In this document: one piece after another, positions 45,001 to 60,000 of the stretch | How positions within the stretch are numbered: the first letter of the stretch is position 1 | Layout: the number at the start of each line of letters is the position of its first letter | Source of the DNA: Anopheles merus | Taxonomy: Eukaryota; Arthropoda; Insecta; Diptera; Culicidae | Length of the DNA stretch: 64,000 nt | Direction: 5' to 3' | Assembly (NCBI RefSeq): GCF_017562075.2 | Contig: NC_054085.1 | Span: 34,532,539-34,596,538 of the forward strand | Program-made: the position numbers and the translations under genes | Notes under the pieces: model-generated | The model's input: only the letters and a program-made list of their open reading frames with translations | Databases searched by the model: none | What the model was told of the DNA's origin: nothing

Positions 45001-46671
45001 CGGAAGTGTGGATAGGAATGGGAAAAAGAGAGAAAGAGAGAGAGAGAGACCGAGCAAGAGAGCCACCCCCTGTGTACCGAAAAAAAGCTACTTTTGCTGA
45101 AGTTTTGAACGCGCCTGTGTCAATCAGGCCGAACCCAGGCACACACAGTGGCAACACTGAAGATTACGGAAAAACGGTTGTGCAGCCCGGAAGGGGCAAC
45201 GGAAAGGCGCAACTGCTGCTGAAAGAAGAAAGAGAGCGATCGAATGCTACTCCCCTAAATACACTGCTTCCCCCCCTCGGTGGTTGATAGAAAATTTTCC
45301 GTCGGCGGCGAGTCCGTTGATCGCACCAGCCTTGGTGTATGTGTGTGAGTGTGTGCGCGCGCCCGTGCGTTCCATTATGCTCCGACTGTGCGTGGCTGCG
45401 TTTGTGTGTCAGTATTGCAAAGCTGCTTGGATGTGTGTTGTAAAATCGTTCAAGTTTCGATGCTTTCTCCGCCAACATCGCCGGCCAGAGGGGAAGAGAA
45501 AAAGACGCCCGGTGGAAGAAAGCCGTTGTAAGGGGGATGTTAATCGTTTAATTGGCATGTGGCTGTTAACGTATGAGCTGTAGTATTCTTTCCCTGTACA
45601 GTCCCCGTTCTGAGGGAGCTGGTCGAGTACGCCTAGCTGGCCCAATAGCCACAAGCCAAGATTTGTCATACTTTCTGTTTTGTTTAAGTCGCGATTTGCA
45701 AATCTAACGCGCCTTGGTTAATTAATTTGCAATGGTGCAAATTTTGCCACTTTCACGTCGCGATGATTCATTATCGCGAAAAGTGTACCACGTGAGAGGA
45801 GCAGAGCAAAGAAAAGAGCCCGTATGTGCATGTCCATAGGGTGGTATGAAACACGCACCGCATTGGACAATTTAAAAACACGAGGGAATTAGGAATGGAT
45901 CGATGCTTGGGGTAAATAAGTATCGATTTTATTGTGGCTGGTCTGTGCTGAACACGCACTTCCGGCGAAATGTCAAGAGCCGGGTGGAAATGGAATATTG
46001 AAGTAGTTTAAATGTTACAACTGTTCAGAAGAAAACCTTAAATTGGAGACGAGAATTAATGCGTTTCTTGTTTTGTTTTTCTTTCCAGTAGCTGACGGGA
46101 GCGTAGATTGAAAAGTTCCATCAACAGCAGAGAAGCAGCGGTGTGTTTGTGTGCGTTAATGTTTCTTTAGCGACGGAACCTCGGCCGCCTACGATAAATT
46201 CTCTCGCACATTCAACAGAGCGCCCGGTGGTCCCCCCGCGTGGCAGTGTGCAAAAGTGAAGTTAGAGTCCGTAGATAACCGAGCAGTGGTGGTGGTGGTG
46301 TGTTTGGGACGTTGTAGAGAGTTTCGGATTCGGTGGAGCGAAACAGAGAGAAAGATTAGGTTTATTAGTTTACTAGTGGCGCGCGCCTGCTAATTTAAAG
46401 ACCGTATTTGTGCTGTTCTGTGACACATTCCATTCCTTCCCTCCTTTATATACATACATACTGTTGGACGGGCACAATAAAATTTGGCCCTACTTATCCG
46501 GTGTACAGAAGCAACTATCTAAAAGTAACCAAACCGGCTCAAACACAGCAACATCGGAAGCGATCTATATCCTTCGATAGTGAGAGTAAAACGTACGTAG
46601 AAGTAGAAGCAGCATGCCATCCTCTTGATTCCAACGGTAATCTAATGCACCACCTTCTCTTTTTGTGTGCA
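42074..46671 (+). other. Upstream region of Arf1 with untranslated exons
   Basis: No coding gene is supported. Overlapping frames at 42.26-42.80 kb on both strands have no clear bias. GTAAGT/GTAAGC-like donors (for example after AAGAAA near 44747) and acceptors at about 46089 and 46672 suggest spliced 5' untranslated exons of Arf1, possibly with more than one start. A CAT repeat lies at 44071-44101. Confidence 0.45.
44071..44101. repeat. (TCA)n/(TCG)n trinucleotide repeat
   Basis: Run of TCATCATCGTCGTCATCATC type. It gives a poly-Asp reading on the minus strand, but no gene contains it. Confidence 0.85.
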
Positions 46672-46709
46672 GGTGTGTAACGAAAGGATAAACTCTACAA
46701 AGCAACAAA

Positions 46710-47625
<916 letters not shown>

Positions 47626-49900
47626 AGTAAGAGGAGTGCAAGCGCCCCTTAGGCTCGCCCGGCGCACGTAAGCAAATTTAGCTATTAGCAACAGCAGCAA
47701 AAACAACAACTACAAGTAAACTACAAACACACAAAACTGAGAAGCAGAAAACCAACAGGCAACAAACATCCATTTGACCGATGAGAAAAGGACATGGAAA
47801 GGAATTAATAGTAGAAGAGATAGAGCTCAGCGTGTGCGCGCGCGCACGTGCACGTCGCCGACGTGTGTTGTCGTCATCCATCATACTGTCGTCGCACCTT
47901 CCCCCCCGACGACGGCACGAGAGAGCGCTTGATCGAGTTTATTCAGGTTTTTTTTTTCGGCAAAAGAAAGCAGAAGGATCATGGAACAGTATAAGAAGCT
48001 TATAGTGTGTGCAGGAAGGGATGCAGAGGGCGGTAGGGCGGTAGTGTAGCGGGGTTTTCTTCAGTTCATCGGAGTGTGGTGGATGGGTGTTGTGTCGTTG
48101 CACTTGCGAGTGGGCTTGTAAGAGTGTGTTTGTGTGTTTGTGTGTGTACATGTTAATGTGTTGGTTAGCTCATGAGGCAGGAAGAAGAGCAATATTTTCC
48201 AGCGGAATGTTTATTACGCTTCTCTTTCTGCCCTCAAGTGTGGCGGGAATGTACTTGAAGAAGTATTTGAGTGCACAGCAGCTACTATTGAAACATGAAC
48301 GATCTATATGATGTCTGGAAAACATAATCTAATAATCAAGCGGAAAGAGGAACTGGTTAGGCTTTGACGCTAAGAAAGTACATACAGCGAAACACTTAAC
48401 ATTAACACAATTACACACACATACAATTACACACTTGCTGCACACGTACACCCAACTTACCCACGGACAGCGAACGGGAAAGACGCGGACACTGAAACTA
48501 AGCTTAGAGTGTACGGGCTAGACGAAGGAAGAGCGAGCGAGAAAGGATAAAAATGATTATTTAACCAGGCAATGTAACAATAAGAGAGCGCATTATACAC
48601 ATTAACATAGACACAGACAAACACACACACACGCACACACTCACACGATTGGGAGGAGGTTTTGATAAGGGCGCGAGAATAGGCAATGCGTCGTGTGTGT
48701 GTGTGTGTCAGGGTACGAAGGTGTGGAAACATTTAAAGGATGAAATATAAGCCTCCTCAAAAGTGCGTGCGCGCGTGTACACTCCTTTCTCTGTTGTAGC
48801 ATGTAACAAGGTACTCGAACGTGTAACATCCATCGCATGACCTGTCTCCCCAACACTTGTGGGACGAACCCGTGCGCGTATAGTCAATACCGCATTATTA
48901 TTATTATTATTGTCGTCCCCAAGTCCACGTTGCATGTGCAATTATCAATGCTTTCCTTGTGGTTTTCCGCTCGGAAAGCGGAAAGACAAACGACTAAAGA
49001 CAGCACATAGACCTACACACTCTTTCACACGCGACTATAATTACAGCAAGGATAAAACTGGTGACATTCACAAACATCGATGAGGAGACTCTAAATACAT
49101 GAATGGGGAAGGACAATACCACGCGCCACGCTCTACTGCTGCTGCTGCTGCGGCTGCTGCTTGCTTGCGGAAGAAGTGTGGGGTGAATGGAAATATATAT
49201 GTATAATTACAGATAATGAAACGATGTTTAGGTAAACAAAAAGCAAAAGAAGGAAGGAACAATTGCAACTAATAATAAAACGGGAGATCACAACAAACAA
49301 ACAAAAAACTGCAAAAGTAAAACAATATGCGAATCTGGGTACGAAGTGTGCCTGCGCTCGCTCACATGACGATGTGCGTGTCAGGGGCTGTTGGTACTAC
49401 CCGATTTTGAACCATTCCGTTCGAGCCTGTCAGCCACCAGCACAGTGCGCACTGCAACAACCATATAAAAGGACACTTAGCATAATGTAAACCTCATGGT
49501 CCCCGACTCCCCTCCGCTCTCCCGGGGTTTGATGGGATGCGAACGATATTGATCATCTTTCAACCTTTTACGTGCGCCTTGCATCGCTCGGGAGCGCCAC
49601 ACCACGTCGTTCATCTCAAACTATGAACAGTTACACATTACCATCCACATACTACTTTTGCAGTGACAGTGGCGACAGTTATGGCCACCAAAAACCACAA
49701 AGAAATGAATAACCGTGCGCCCGATTTGCTTCCGTGCGGGACGAACGGTGGGACAGAGTTACGTTAGCTCTTTTCTTGTTTTGATATTTTGTTTTCGTTG
49801 GCAATTCAGTGCTTCGATTGTTTTGCTTGTTCACTTGATGGCGTGCAGACGTAATAATATTATTAGACAAACGTGTTAAAGCCGGGCAACCAATTATAAC

Positions 49901-49981
<81 letters not shown>

Positions 49982-50451
49982 CTGTTGGACAACATGCAAC
50001 ATCAACATGCAGAATTGATGGCGTTGCAAGATACAAAAAACAAGGGGGAGAAAACAAACATTTAAACCAAGAAGAATATGTGTTCGCTTCCTCTATTTAT
50101 TATTACTATTATCATACAGCTTATTATATCTATTCGCACCGTTGTGAGGGAAGAAAACCAGCGAGAGCAGTATGTGTGCAACAGCAACAGAGAATAGGGG
50201 GGACATATTCAGCAAAGTTACAACTTCTTTTTTTAATATTTTTTAGTAACAAGTGCAAGAAACAAGAAAACAGAATGCATATTGGTGGGAGAACACGATA
50301 CAGTTATTAAAGAGAAATTTGAACATTCACAGTCGAGAAGAAGAAGGGAGAGAGAAAAGGGCATAGAAGAGATCGAAATCACACATACACCCATAACATG
50401 GAGCGGAAAACGAGGAAACATAAGCAAAAAAAGGAAATGAAATAAAATAAA
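47626..50451 (+). other. Long Arf1 3' region
   Basis: 2.8 kb without a supported gene, ending in paired AATAAA hexamers (50441-50451). An earlier AATAAA at 49274-49279 could give a shorter 3' untranslated region. It is rich in CA/TG tracts and CAA-type repeats. The frames in it are repeat readings. Confidence 0.45.
49903..49979. repeat. (CA)n microsatellite, about 38 units
   Basis: 77 bases of uninterrupted CA within the Arf1 3' region. Such long pure runs are polymorphic and would be a usable length marker. Exact length in the assembly may be unreliable. Confidence 0.97.
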
Positions 50452-52565
50452 TGAAAAAATGGTACGGAAGCGATGTTATTGATCTGCGGACAATTTGCCA
50501 CAAAACACCCCGAAAGAAGTTGAAGACATCGTTAGAGTCTAAGTTTGTGTGAGAATGGTTAGAATCACAAAAGGTCTAATATCTTGATTACATTTAGGGA
50601 CCTTTCCGTCATTTTAAAAGTCTTTTAAGAGTAATCGGTTCTGGTTCTATTTGCACTGATTAACAAAACTGATTCAATTCGCTGTGGTCGAAGTTATTTT
50701 AAAAGCAAAAATACGTTATTCAACAAAAAAAGATTTAAAAACCACAATGCAGCTTTTATTTTGTCCACCAGTGTAAACTGTCAGCGACCAAACGTCACAA
50801 ACAAGGTGGATTTGAATTTGACAGTTGCCCGACGGCGAACGCTGCTTTCAATGTGTTGGTGTGCTCGCTCGCTTATGCCATTCCGTGCAGGGTTCGCTCC
50901 GACCCCGAGGCCGGTTTGTTTGCGTTCGCTCGGGCCGTTTTTCCACAAACAAAAGTTGAACGTCGAACGGGACGGGTGTGCGTGCGTGCGCTTGCTTGGT
51001 CGTTGCGCGATCGTATACCGTGTTGTTGATTGTTGAGAACAGCGACGTAAATATATTGTCTATATCGTGTGCGTGTGCGTTCAAACAAATAGAGTGATTT
51101 TACGTGAGTTTAGAGAAATAAGCAAGACAAGAAAAAAAAAATGATAGGAAATTACATTGTACAGGTTCTTGCTGGGCTTTTGTTTGTCTAGTTTGTTTTG
51201 CAATTGTCGTATCGAAGTGCTGTTATCTGCCCCGTTCTGTCGCACAGGCGGTTTGCATTATTGGTTTTGCGTGCGCAAAAATGGAACACGGGAAGATTCA
51301 AGCATAAAAGTAAACAATGTTGTTTGTGCAAAACGGCGTAGAACCATGTGCTGGCGGTGCCGGGGTAATCGGTTTCTCCCCGGTGGCACACCCGCGAACG
51401 TGATCAAAACCGTTCGAACCGCTCTCTCTGTCTGTGTCCGTGTCATTTGAATACAAAACCGTCGTTTCATTCCCGTTTTGCTGCGTGCACAGTACAGCAC
51501 ACACATCTTCCTTTTTGGGGTGAGGGTGTGTTAGGGGTGCTTGAGGAAGGAGGGTGCCTAGGGTGGTATAGGGAAAACGCATATTGAATGCCTCCGGATC
51601 TCGTACTCGGCGTGATTTATGGCCATTCCGCGTATGGATGTGCGCATTCTTCACGCGCGCTAGACGAGGAACGTGTTCAGCAGGGCTAACCGTTGTGCCG
51701 TTGCTACGTTCAATTTTTTTTTTGGGAATCGGGAAACTGTTTGAAATGGGGAAGTTTTTCAAAATGTAATACATTCTTTCGATCACAGCAAACCATGCTG
51801 GAAGTGGTGGAAAAGTGCGTAGACAAAAAAAGGAGATCTTCCTTTACGAACAGAGAGAGAGAGAGATGGAGAGCGAGAATGAGGCGAGCGGAACCATATG
51901 TTTTTGGTGTAGAAAATTCTTATTTGAAACCATCCCAAACATTAATTAGTTTATTTTCTTTTCGCATTCATATGTTGTTTTTTTTCAGTGTAGATAGATG
52001 TGTAGATTAAGTGTGTATGTGTGTGAAATTGGTTAACACAAGCAAAGTGAAATAGAAAGTGCAAAAAATAAGAGTGCGGAAGATTAAAAAAACAGCAGCG
52101 GAAAATCGAAACCAATTCCAACGCCGGAAAACTGCCACTGCATTGTGCAGGTCTGTGCGTGGAAGGGAAAGTGGACCAAACGGTCAGCCAGCCAAAGCCA
52201 GCCTAAACTTGAACCTTTCGTGGCCCTTGCGGAGATAACGGAAGCGCGATGTGCACAACAGTTTACTAATCGAAAATTTAACATATCAGTGCCGGGTGTG
52301 TGTGTGTGTGTTCTTGTATGAAAATAACCGTGTCCTATTGATTGCCGCGGGCTGCTGAGCGAGATTTAAAAAGAGAGCAAAAAACATCATTCCATCGTGT
52401 GGCTGCTCTGCTCCTGAGCGAGACTCCTTCGACGACTCCTCACTTCGGACGAAGAAAGGTTGTGGTTCTTATCTTTTTGCCGCGAGGTAAAAACGTAACG
52501 AATCGTGCAGGGAAGGGAAGAAAACGTCTAGTGAAATAGGAAACAAAACTCCACCAACTCTAGCA
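50452..52565 (+). other. Promoter and 5' untranslated region of the rightmost gene
   Basis: No coding gene is supported. AAACTGTCA (50775-50783) and TTTGACAGTT (50817-50826) are near-inverted copies in a CG-rich promoter-like block. The following 1.5 kb reads as leader up to a clean GTAAGC donor at 52592. Confidence 0.35.
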
Positions 52566-52592
52566 ATGAAACGCAACAACGATGGCAAAAGG

Positions 52593-55500
52593 TAAGCGTC
52601 CTTCAGAACGTTATCTGCTCTGTGCGGAGTTGAGGTTGGAGTGGAAGAAAAAATGATGAAAAAACATCACAAACGCATCTTATTTGACGCGTGTTGACTT
52701 CTCCAGGAGTTGTAAATCTCATCTGGTGAGAGGTGGATTTCCCTTTGCCGGATGTGATGGAATAATTTTTGGAAAGGATTTTCCAACATCTCGTTCACAG
52801 TGGACCGTTTTTCTTCTTCTCCATGGGCAAACAAACCGAAACACACAGACACATCTGGCGTGGTGTGTGGTGAAGGAGGGTCGAAAGGCCAGCGATCATC
52901 ATCTGTTTTGCTTTTTCCAAAACGCCACGCACAGCCAAACCTCGGCCAAACGGAAGAACCACTCGTGAGCTAAAGTCCTTGTTCCTTGTTTCCTCTCTTG
53001 CATCGTTTTTTTTTGTTGTACCCCATCTGCATAAGGCACTTGAGATTTATATCTCACCCTGGTCGGTTTTCGTTCTTTTCCGTTAAAAATAGAAACATCA
53101 TGGTTCTACCTCATTAACGGACAACTTCTTGTTTGTTCGGGTTTTTTTTCGGTTGTGTTTCTAATGTCCTTTTAAAAAAGAGGGAATTCAAATGCCAGGA
53201 AGTTACAAACACTGATAAGGGAATTCCTTTTGCTTGTTTGGAATTTTATATTTTTGGCCCTTTTTGAATCAGTTTTAGGGAGTTCAATCTGTGAATATTT
53301 TTAAATATTCTATGTAGAAAGTCCTTTTTTGAGGAATATTTGCTCTGCAGTAATGTAGTCCTAAATGTCCTTTGGATTTGAATTGTAACATTACTTCGAT
53401 TACACTTGTCTTTAACACACCAACCGTTAATTCCTTCAGGTCGTGAACCTTCCCTATAGGACCACACGTTCCTTAGGTCACTGTGCGATCCCAATTCATG
53501 TATTTTAGCCATCAAGGCCCTACCAAAAATCTTCAAATCCCTTTTCCAAAATTTCTTCAGCTCCACTCACCACATCCTCAGAGGTCAAACGGGTATTGAA
53601 CCAATTTGACAAAAGTCATCATTCAGGCCCCGAAAGAAAGGTTTTTTTACCTGTGTGTGATTGAAAAATGTACAAATAATAGTCCGATCGTACGCTGGAA
53701 GGCGGCGAGACGCGGGGGAAAGGGAGCAAGCCGATTTGTTATGCTTTTTAAGGGCTTTTTAAGAGCTCATAACGGTTCGCTCACAGGGACATAGTGGCCC
53801 ATGCAGGACGCCGTCCGCTTATTACCTCTACGATAAACGGACGCGTTTTGACAAATTTAACCGAACCTAATAAAGCACTTGAAAGGGAGAAAAGAAAAAA
53901 AAAAAACGTTAAACGCGTTGTTTGAAGTTTTGAAGCGAACAAAACAACAAACCAGCTAACAAAAATCGGTCGGAAAACTCCATCCATCTTCCGAGCGATC
54001 TTCGCCCAGAACGGCGTGTTTGAGATGCATTAGAAAGGTGAGAGATGTGCCGTGTGGTTTTTACCTTTCCCAGTAGGGCAGGGAAGGCAGTCCTGGCAAG
54101 TAAGCAAGCAAAAAAGAAAGGGTCATAAAAGTACACGCGAGGGAATTCATAACGTTCCCCCATGCACACACGGAACCCTTCAAACCCTCGTGGGATCTCC
54201 TATCGCACGTTGAAATCCCCACAGAAGGAGGCAACCATCTGTGGTTCATTAATAAAAATCAGGACCTCAGCACATGTCGTGCCTTTCCTTCGTGCAAGCG
54301 AGTATCCTTGCACCGGAGAAAGTTGACTATTTAGCACCCCAGAGGGCGAACCAGTCAGCCAGCGAGCGAGCAAGAAGTTACAATTAGTCTCGCGCATCTT
54401 CCAAGGATCGAGTTGTCTATCGTTCCCGTTTCTTCTGCCTTTATAAATCAGCCCTCGTTCCCGGTGTTACTCAATCCTTTAAGATGTCCTTAATCCCCCT
54501 GTTTTTTTTGAGAAAAAGCGGCCGGGGAACTGACGGGGAAGAACAAAATGCATTCGACAGTACATTGACTCGGTTAATCGGTGCCGTCCTGTTTGCCACC
54601 GGTGCACCGCGAACCCGAGTCCGATCGAGAAGTGGTGGTTTAACGTGTTGAGGTGTTTATTGTTTCCACCGTAAGATTACCCTTAGGAGCAGGACTGCTA
54701 ATGTTCGTGTTTTTTTTTTTTTGCTAAGTGCAACTGTAACCTTTTTCACGGAACTCTTCTCTCTGCACCTTTTGTAATTCGATTGATAAATCCAATGGCA
54801 ATGGTAATAATTGGAAATGATTTGTGCGCTACCGTTTGCTCGGTGTATGGGGTTTCATTATTTTCTTATTATGATAATGTAAGTTACGCTTTTGTGCTAG
54901 TGTTGTAATAAATTATTTCCATTGTTTGTTCAATTCAATAACGCATTCTTGCGTCTGCCACAATCGGAGTAGAAATTGTTAAATTCATTTAAATAAATAC
55001 AAAGAAATGTATTTTCTTATACATTATTTCCCAGCTTAACGATTGTTTGAAGAAGAAGACGAAAGAAAACCTTCTTTCCTTTTGTGAAAGTGTCAGCAAA
55101 GGTCCTTTAAACCCGCAGTCAAAGAAATAGAAAGAGTAAAGTCAGCATTGTCTTGCACGGTTTTATGCATTGCCGAATAGCAAACACACGAAGCCTTCAG
55201 CAATGCGCCTGTGCCTGTGCTTCAGTTCAGTGATCCATAAATCGGAGCACTTAAGGTTCGATTGAACGGTTTTTTTCCGACACTCGCACCCCGGTTGTAT
55301 GCGCGGCGTCGCACAGCAGCAGCAGCAGCAGCAGCGGCGGCGCATATGGGATGGATTGGATTACATTGTGCTATGCGCGCCCGCTCGCGATCGTTCATCG
55401 AGTGCATTTCTCGACCGTTTCCGACGCATAGGCACCGCTTAATATACAGATTTTTTTTGTCGGGGTTCGGGTGTTGAATTCATGTTCAAGTGGTTCTGTT

Positions 55501-56180
55501 TTTTCTCTCTGGGTTTTTTTTTGTGTTGGCTGTTTAGTTTAGTCCCATCTGCATCAACGAGACCGATACGATCAGTTTCCAAGTGGTGGTGCGGGGAGTT
55601 TTTTTTTTTTTTTGAATGCCGAAGTGGCATTTTCGGTGGTCGATGGTTTTTAAACATTTGTGTTTTTTTCCTCTCTTTCTTTTGCTTTCGGGTTAGTGCT
55701 GTATGGGCGCAAATATCTGCAACAAGAACGTCCAACATTTCCTAAAAAAAACCGTCTCCTATTGGGTCGTTTCGGTTGAAAGCTCATGACCAGAAGGAAA
55801 CAGCATTGATACGGGACAAGTCCCGCCCGAGGTCTCGCCTTACTCGATCCCTTTCTGCCCTTTCAGCAAAGATTTGTGTGTGCTTGAGTGTGAGTGTTCT
55901 CTTCGGTGCTTTGTAACCAATTTTTTGGTGACGTCGGCTGCATTTAGGGACATTTTTTGCTGTTGCTTTGTGTGACATTGGCATTTCGATTCAATGCTTG
56001 AGCGTAAGTCAATTGGCTCGATTTTGGACCGGCAAGAAAAAAGGGGAAAATTGTGGTGAGAAGTTAGCTCGTTTCAATGGAATCATCAATGGAAACATTA
56101 AATCAACAACCCAAAGAGGGTTGTTACAATACGTTTTGATGCTAATCTTTAATTCGGCATTTTCTTTTCTTTCTTTACAG
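52593..56180 (+). other. Probable intron, rightmost gene
   Basis: 3.6 kb between the donor and acceptor above, with nothing coding that I can support. It contains AT-rich stretches at 53.1-53.6 and 54.7-55.1 kb and the CAG repeat at 55314-55334. Confidence 0.4.
55314..55334. repeat. (CAG)7 trinucleotide repeat
   Basis: Seven CAG units followed by CGGCGG. No supported coding frame crosses it. It reads as poly-Ala or poly-Gln only in unsupported ORFs. Confidence 0.9.
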
Positions 56181-57038
56181 AGCTCCCCTCGCCGAGGACT
56201 TCTCAAGATGCATGGAGTACTAGCGCACCCGTGCGAGTGTGGGCAAATTGCGACGAAAACTTGCACCAGTCACGTACCATCGAGATCGTACGATTTGCTA
56301 AAGCGCAGGAACATCTTGGGTAGCGTGTTCTGATGCTCCAGTCAGAAAGATCAACTAGAATCTTTTGCCTTAGGCAGTAGTTGAACAGTGAGCGGTGAAG
56401 TACACACGAAACGATTGCCTCATCATCTACAAATCGTCGGTGGGTGTCACATTCAGCCTAGAGCAGCAAGAGCAGCTCCACGGAACACGGAACCCCACCC
56501 GCTTATGGGCCTGACGCTTACTACTTTTGGGGGGCCGAATGGTTGCAAAAGTGCAGTTGCAGCGATTGCTGTTGCTCTGATTTCGAGGCCGAACTGGCAA
56601 AGGGCACCCACGGACGAGCACACCGAACGCGGAGTGAATCATCCGCCAGCTCCTGGAGGTAACTCTTACGCGAGCTCTTTGCTCTGGAGTTTCGTCGAGT
56701 ACGAGGAGGACCTTCCTCTCTGCGTCTCTGCGTGTGTGTGTGTGAATGTGTTTACCTTTTTTGGTTTTGTTTGCGTTTTGAGTTCTTGCATGCCCTGGTT
56801 CTTTGCAAAGTGTGTGCTGTGCATGCGAATAGGTGCATCGTAGAGAGTGTGACATCGAGCATTTGTTGAAGACATAATTCGTGCCCCGAGATTACTCACC
56901 GCCGCCGACGTGGTGTGTCATCTTTTGCGAATTCTCTGAACCTGTCTGTGTGTGTATCTGTGGAAAAGTCGGAACTTGTCGGAATAGAAAGCAAAAGGTC
57001 CAAAGAGCTCCCACAACAAAAGCAGCACAAGCCGCAAG

Positions 57039-57063
57039 ATGGTGCTCTGTGACAGTGATTTAG
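57039..57063 (+). CDS. First coding exon (8 codons) of an unidentified gene running off the window
   Basis: ATG in a good context (CCGCAAGATGG) encodes MVLCDSDL plus one base, then a strong GTAAGT donor (phase 1). It ends an exon of up to 883 bases beginning at the 56181 acceptor, the rest of which would be leader with several short upstream ATGs. I do not recognise the gene from eight residues, and no matching downstream exon was found before 64000. The large introns and long leader are typical of developmental or neuronal genes, which is an impression and not evidence. Confidence 0.38.
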
Positions 57064-60000
57064 GTAAGTACAAATATGGAGCATTTGCTCTTCATTTGCG
57101 TTAGGGCGTTGATGCGTGTGTGCTGTGTTTTTTGTTTGTTTTTATCATCATTCTAAGGATTGGGAACGGTTTTTCTTTAAATGGGTCTTATTTTTCTGTG
57201 GACAACAAGACGAACAGTGCTGTCATTCACGTTAGGGTCTGGAGTGCTGATTGTTGAGTACAGTAAATGGTCTATTTTTGAGCCGCGAAAGGCTAAAAAG
57301 GTTCGGCTTCGGGGAGTGTAAATCTTGCGCCGTCCGAAATGGGTTTTCTTTCCGACAGCACCGCATTCACTTCCGCCATAAGCGATGGATCAAACAAAAC
57401 AGTGAAATGTCATAATGGAGCCGTGGTCTATGGGAATAGAAGTGCACAGAATATGAATAAAAAATGAGAACGAAGTGTGTTTGAATGATGCGACGTTTCT
57501 GTCAATTGAGCGCGTTCCTCAATGTGCGGTGCACTTTTGCCGCCCGATTTTCCTTGGACTAGGTTCTCGACCAGGACCAGGAGAGAGATCATAGTCTAGG
57601 CATATGGTTTAATGGTTGTCGTGTCTTGTGGTTTCTATACGGAGGTTTTATGAGTATCATAAATCACGGCACATCTTGAAGCCGACGCGATTCATAACCG
57701 ATGGTGTGGAATTCATCCCGCTCGCGAGATGTTTAAATGTTTAGCGCGTCTTCTAAACGTCCCAAACTGTCTGACTGTATTCCACCGTTATAATGACAGA
57801 ACTGGTGAGCGTCCAAATTTATGATTAACCGAAAAATATCTCTTTTGAAGGTGATGGTAGACTGTTGCGTGGTAGACTGCCCATTGAATTGCATAATTTG
57901 ATTAATTTTGGCAGCGACCAAAGGAAAACGCACGTCAAGAAGCGGTGGTCACGATTTGTTGATTTTCACACATTATAAATTATGGAAGGACGATCGCTTT
58001 TTGTTGTTGATTGCCGCCGTCATTGTGCTGAAGGAAAAGAAAGCCTTACGGCGTTGAAATCAATTTATCATCGCTCCGGCGTATAAAGGCTCCGTCTCCA
58101 TACCTTTATCTGAAAACACGATCGCGGAGAGCTTGTGGACCACACACTGAAGCTCTGAAGTCAATGGCCGCCCAGGCCCAATCGATTCGACGGGTCCAAT
58201 CAGCAAGCTGACCGATTGACACATCAAGGGTTGCAGGCTCCATCCTCTCGATCCATTCCCATGTGCGGCCCCTGCTTCCGAGCCTCCGACACGTAATGAC
58301 CTTTGCCGTCCATCCGTCGACTATTTCCGTCCGATTGTTGGAAAGGGGGGAGAGGGTTTGTTGCGGATCCACCCGTGATCGACTTCACACTTTGGCACAT
58401 CGTTGGGCGCTGATGGTTTGACCATTGACGAGGTGTGTTTTAGGTCTTCCTCTGTGACCTCTGGCTACGCGTGGAGGTGGTAGTTGCCGGGCGCTAGAAA
58501 CGATTGGAGCTTGTTTCCCACAGAAGTTCGAGTGACCTAGTCTTGGGGCACTTTTTAATGGGGGGGGGGAGAGGAAGGGGAGCAGCCCCGTCGTTGCTGG
58601 GCAATTGGCAGAAGATGTGGTCGTAGCCTTTGAAGCCCCTCGTTGCTCAACGACATTCTTCCCAAAGGTCTTGCGGTTGTTTGGATGTTTGGAGCGATTC
58701 CCTTAAAGAGGGACGCATTCCAGAAAGCATTCCATCACAAGCCCTGTGGCATAATCTCGAGACATTGGCCAATGTGGTGTCGATATCTTTAAAGAAAATT
58801 TGAGCTATTTCGAGTGTTTTTAAAGGTGTCATAAATGTCATCCTCTTAGTGTCTAGATTTTGAAGCTGTAATTTAGTCTTGGTTTGTTTTTGTGCTGCCG
58901 CTACGCGAGAACCTGAAATAGAAGCCGTCGAGTGTGGAAATGTCCATTCAAGTAAGTTTTGAAGATTTCATTGGAATTGGTCACCTGATCACTTGCATCA
59001 TACAAGGACAATGGCTCCTATGACATGTCTCAAAGTCAAGTGATCTAGTTTAGTTGCCGTATCGAAAACATGCCTTACATGGTCACGTCAAGGCACAAAC
59101 CAAACGAACTGCTATTTACGCGATTTTCTCAAAATCGCCGCCATCGAAATGCAGAGTATCACGCCAGCCAGTTACCAAACGCATTTAAATGGTAGCTAAT
59201 TAGTGGGAATGTCCTGCCCCACGTGGTGTGAGGTGTCGCCGTCACAATGCCGTCGCTCCAAGTGAGACATAACCATACGCATTTGACACATTATCAGCTT
59301 GTTGACGGACGGTTGACGACGACATGCCACTCGCGGAAAGGATGCAAGACACGCAGTGTTTGTGTGTATGTTGCTGTGAAGTGTTACAACTCACCGAAGG
59401 CATGCCGTGGATGACGTGGAATGAAACCCTAATTAACGGGCCCCGACGTTGCATCATTATTGTAATCTCAGTGCGCTTCCAGCTGCGTTGCGCATTTTCC
59501 ATCATTTAAATTGTGCGCTGCCGTAAGACGATGATCGTTCGGAGGGTCTCACTTTACCTGTCCAAAATCTGCTTCGTTCCGTTCCTCTTCGTGACGACGG
59601 AATGACTTGAACGGTAACCCTGGAAAGAGGTTTTTATTGCCCTCCGGTTGATTACCGTTGATTGTTAAGCCGTTTGTTTGTTTATTTGTCTACACATGGA
59701 TGAGGAAAACAGCTATCTGAAGGGCAGTTATGAAACAATAGACACCTATTTTGGGGTTTAGGAGTGTGTTTGCGCGCAAGGTGTCTTCCAATGTCGAATC
59801 CATGATTGATCTGTGAGCGCTGTTGTTAATTCTATTTGAGGCTGTAAGGCATTGAAGGTTCCTGTCTTTGAGTCTTCAGAACTCCAACTGTAGCGTGGCA
59901 AGATAGGTCAAGATTTGGGAGGTCTTGAAACAAAACCCTCGACATACATGAGAGGTGCCGCAGCACAAAGAAGAGAGGGATAGAGGGCTCTCCCTCGCCA

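Larger units (their letters stand above)
52566..56223 (+). other. Split upstream ORF, 22 codons over two exons
   Basis: An ATG at 52566 reads 26 bases to a donor (AAAAG then GTAAGC). The next good acceptor (TTTCTTTACAG, exon start 56181) continues the frame to a TAG at 56221-56223. The product would be only 22 residues (MKRNNDGK then RAPLAED and so on). It lies before the presumed main start at 57039, so it is most likely a translational uORF or chance. The pairing of these two splice sites is inference. Confidence 0.3.
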
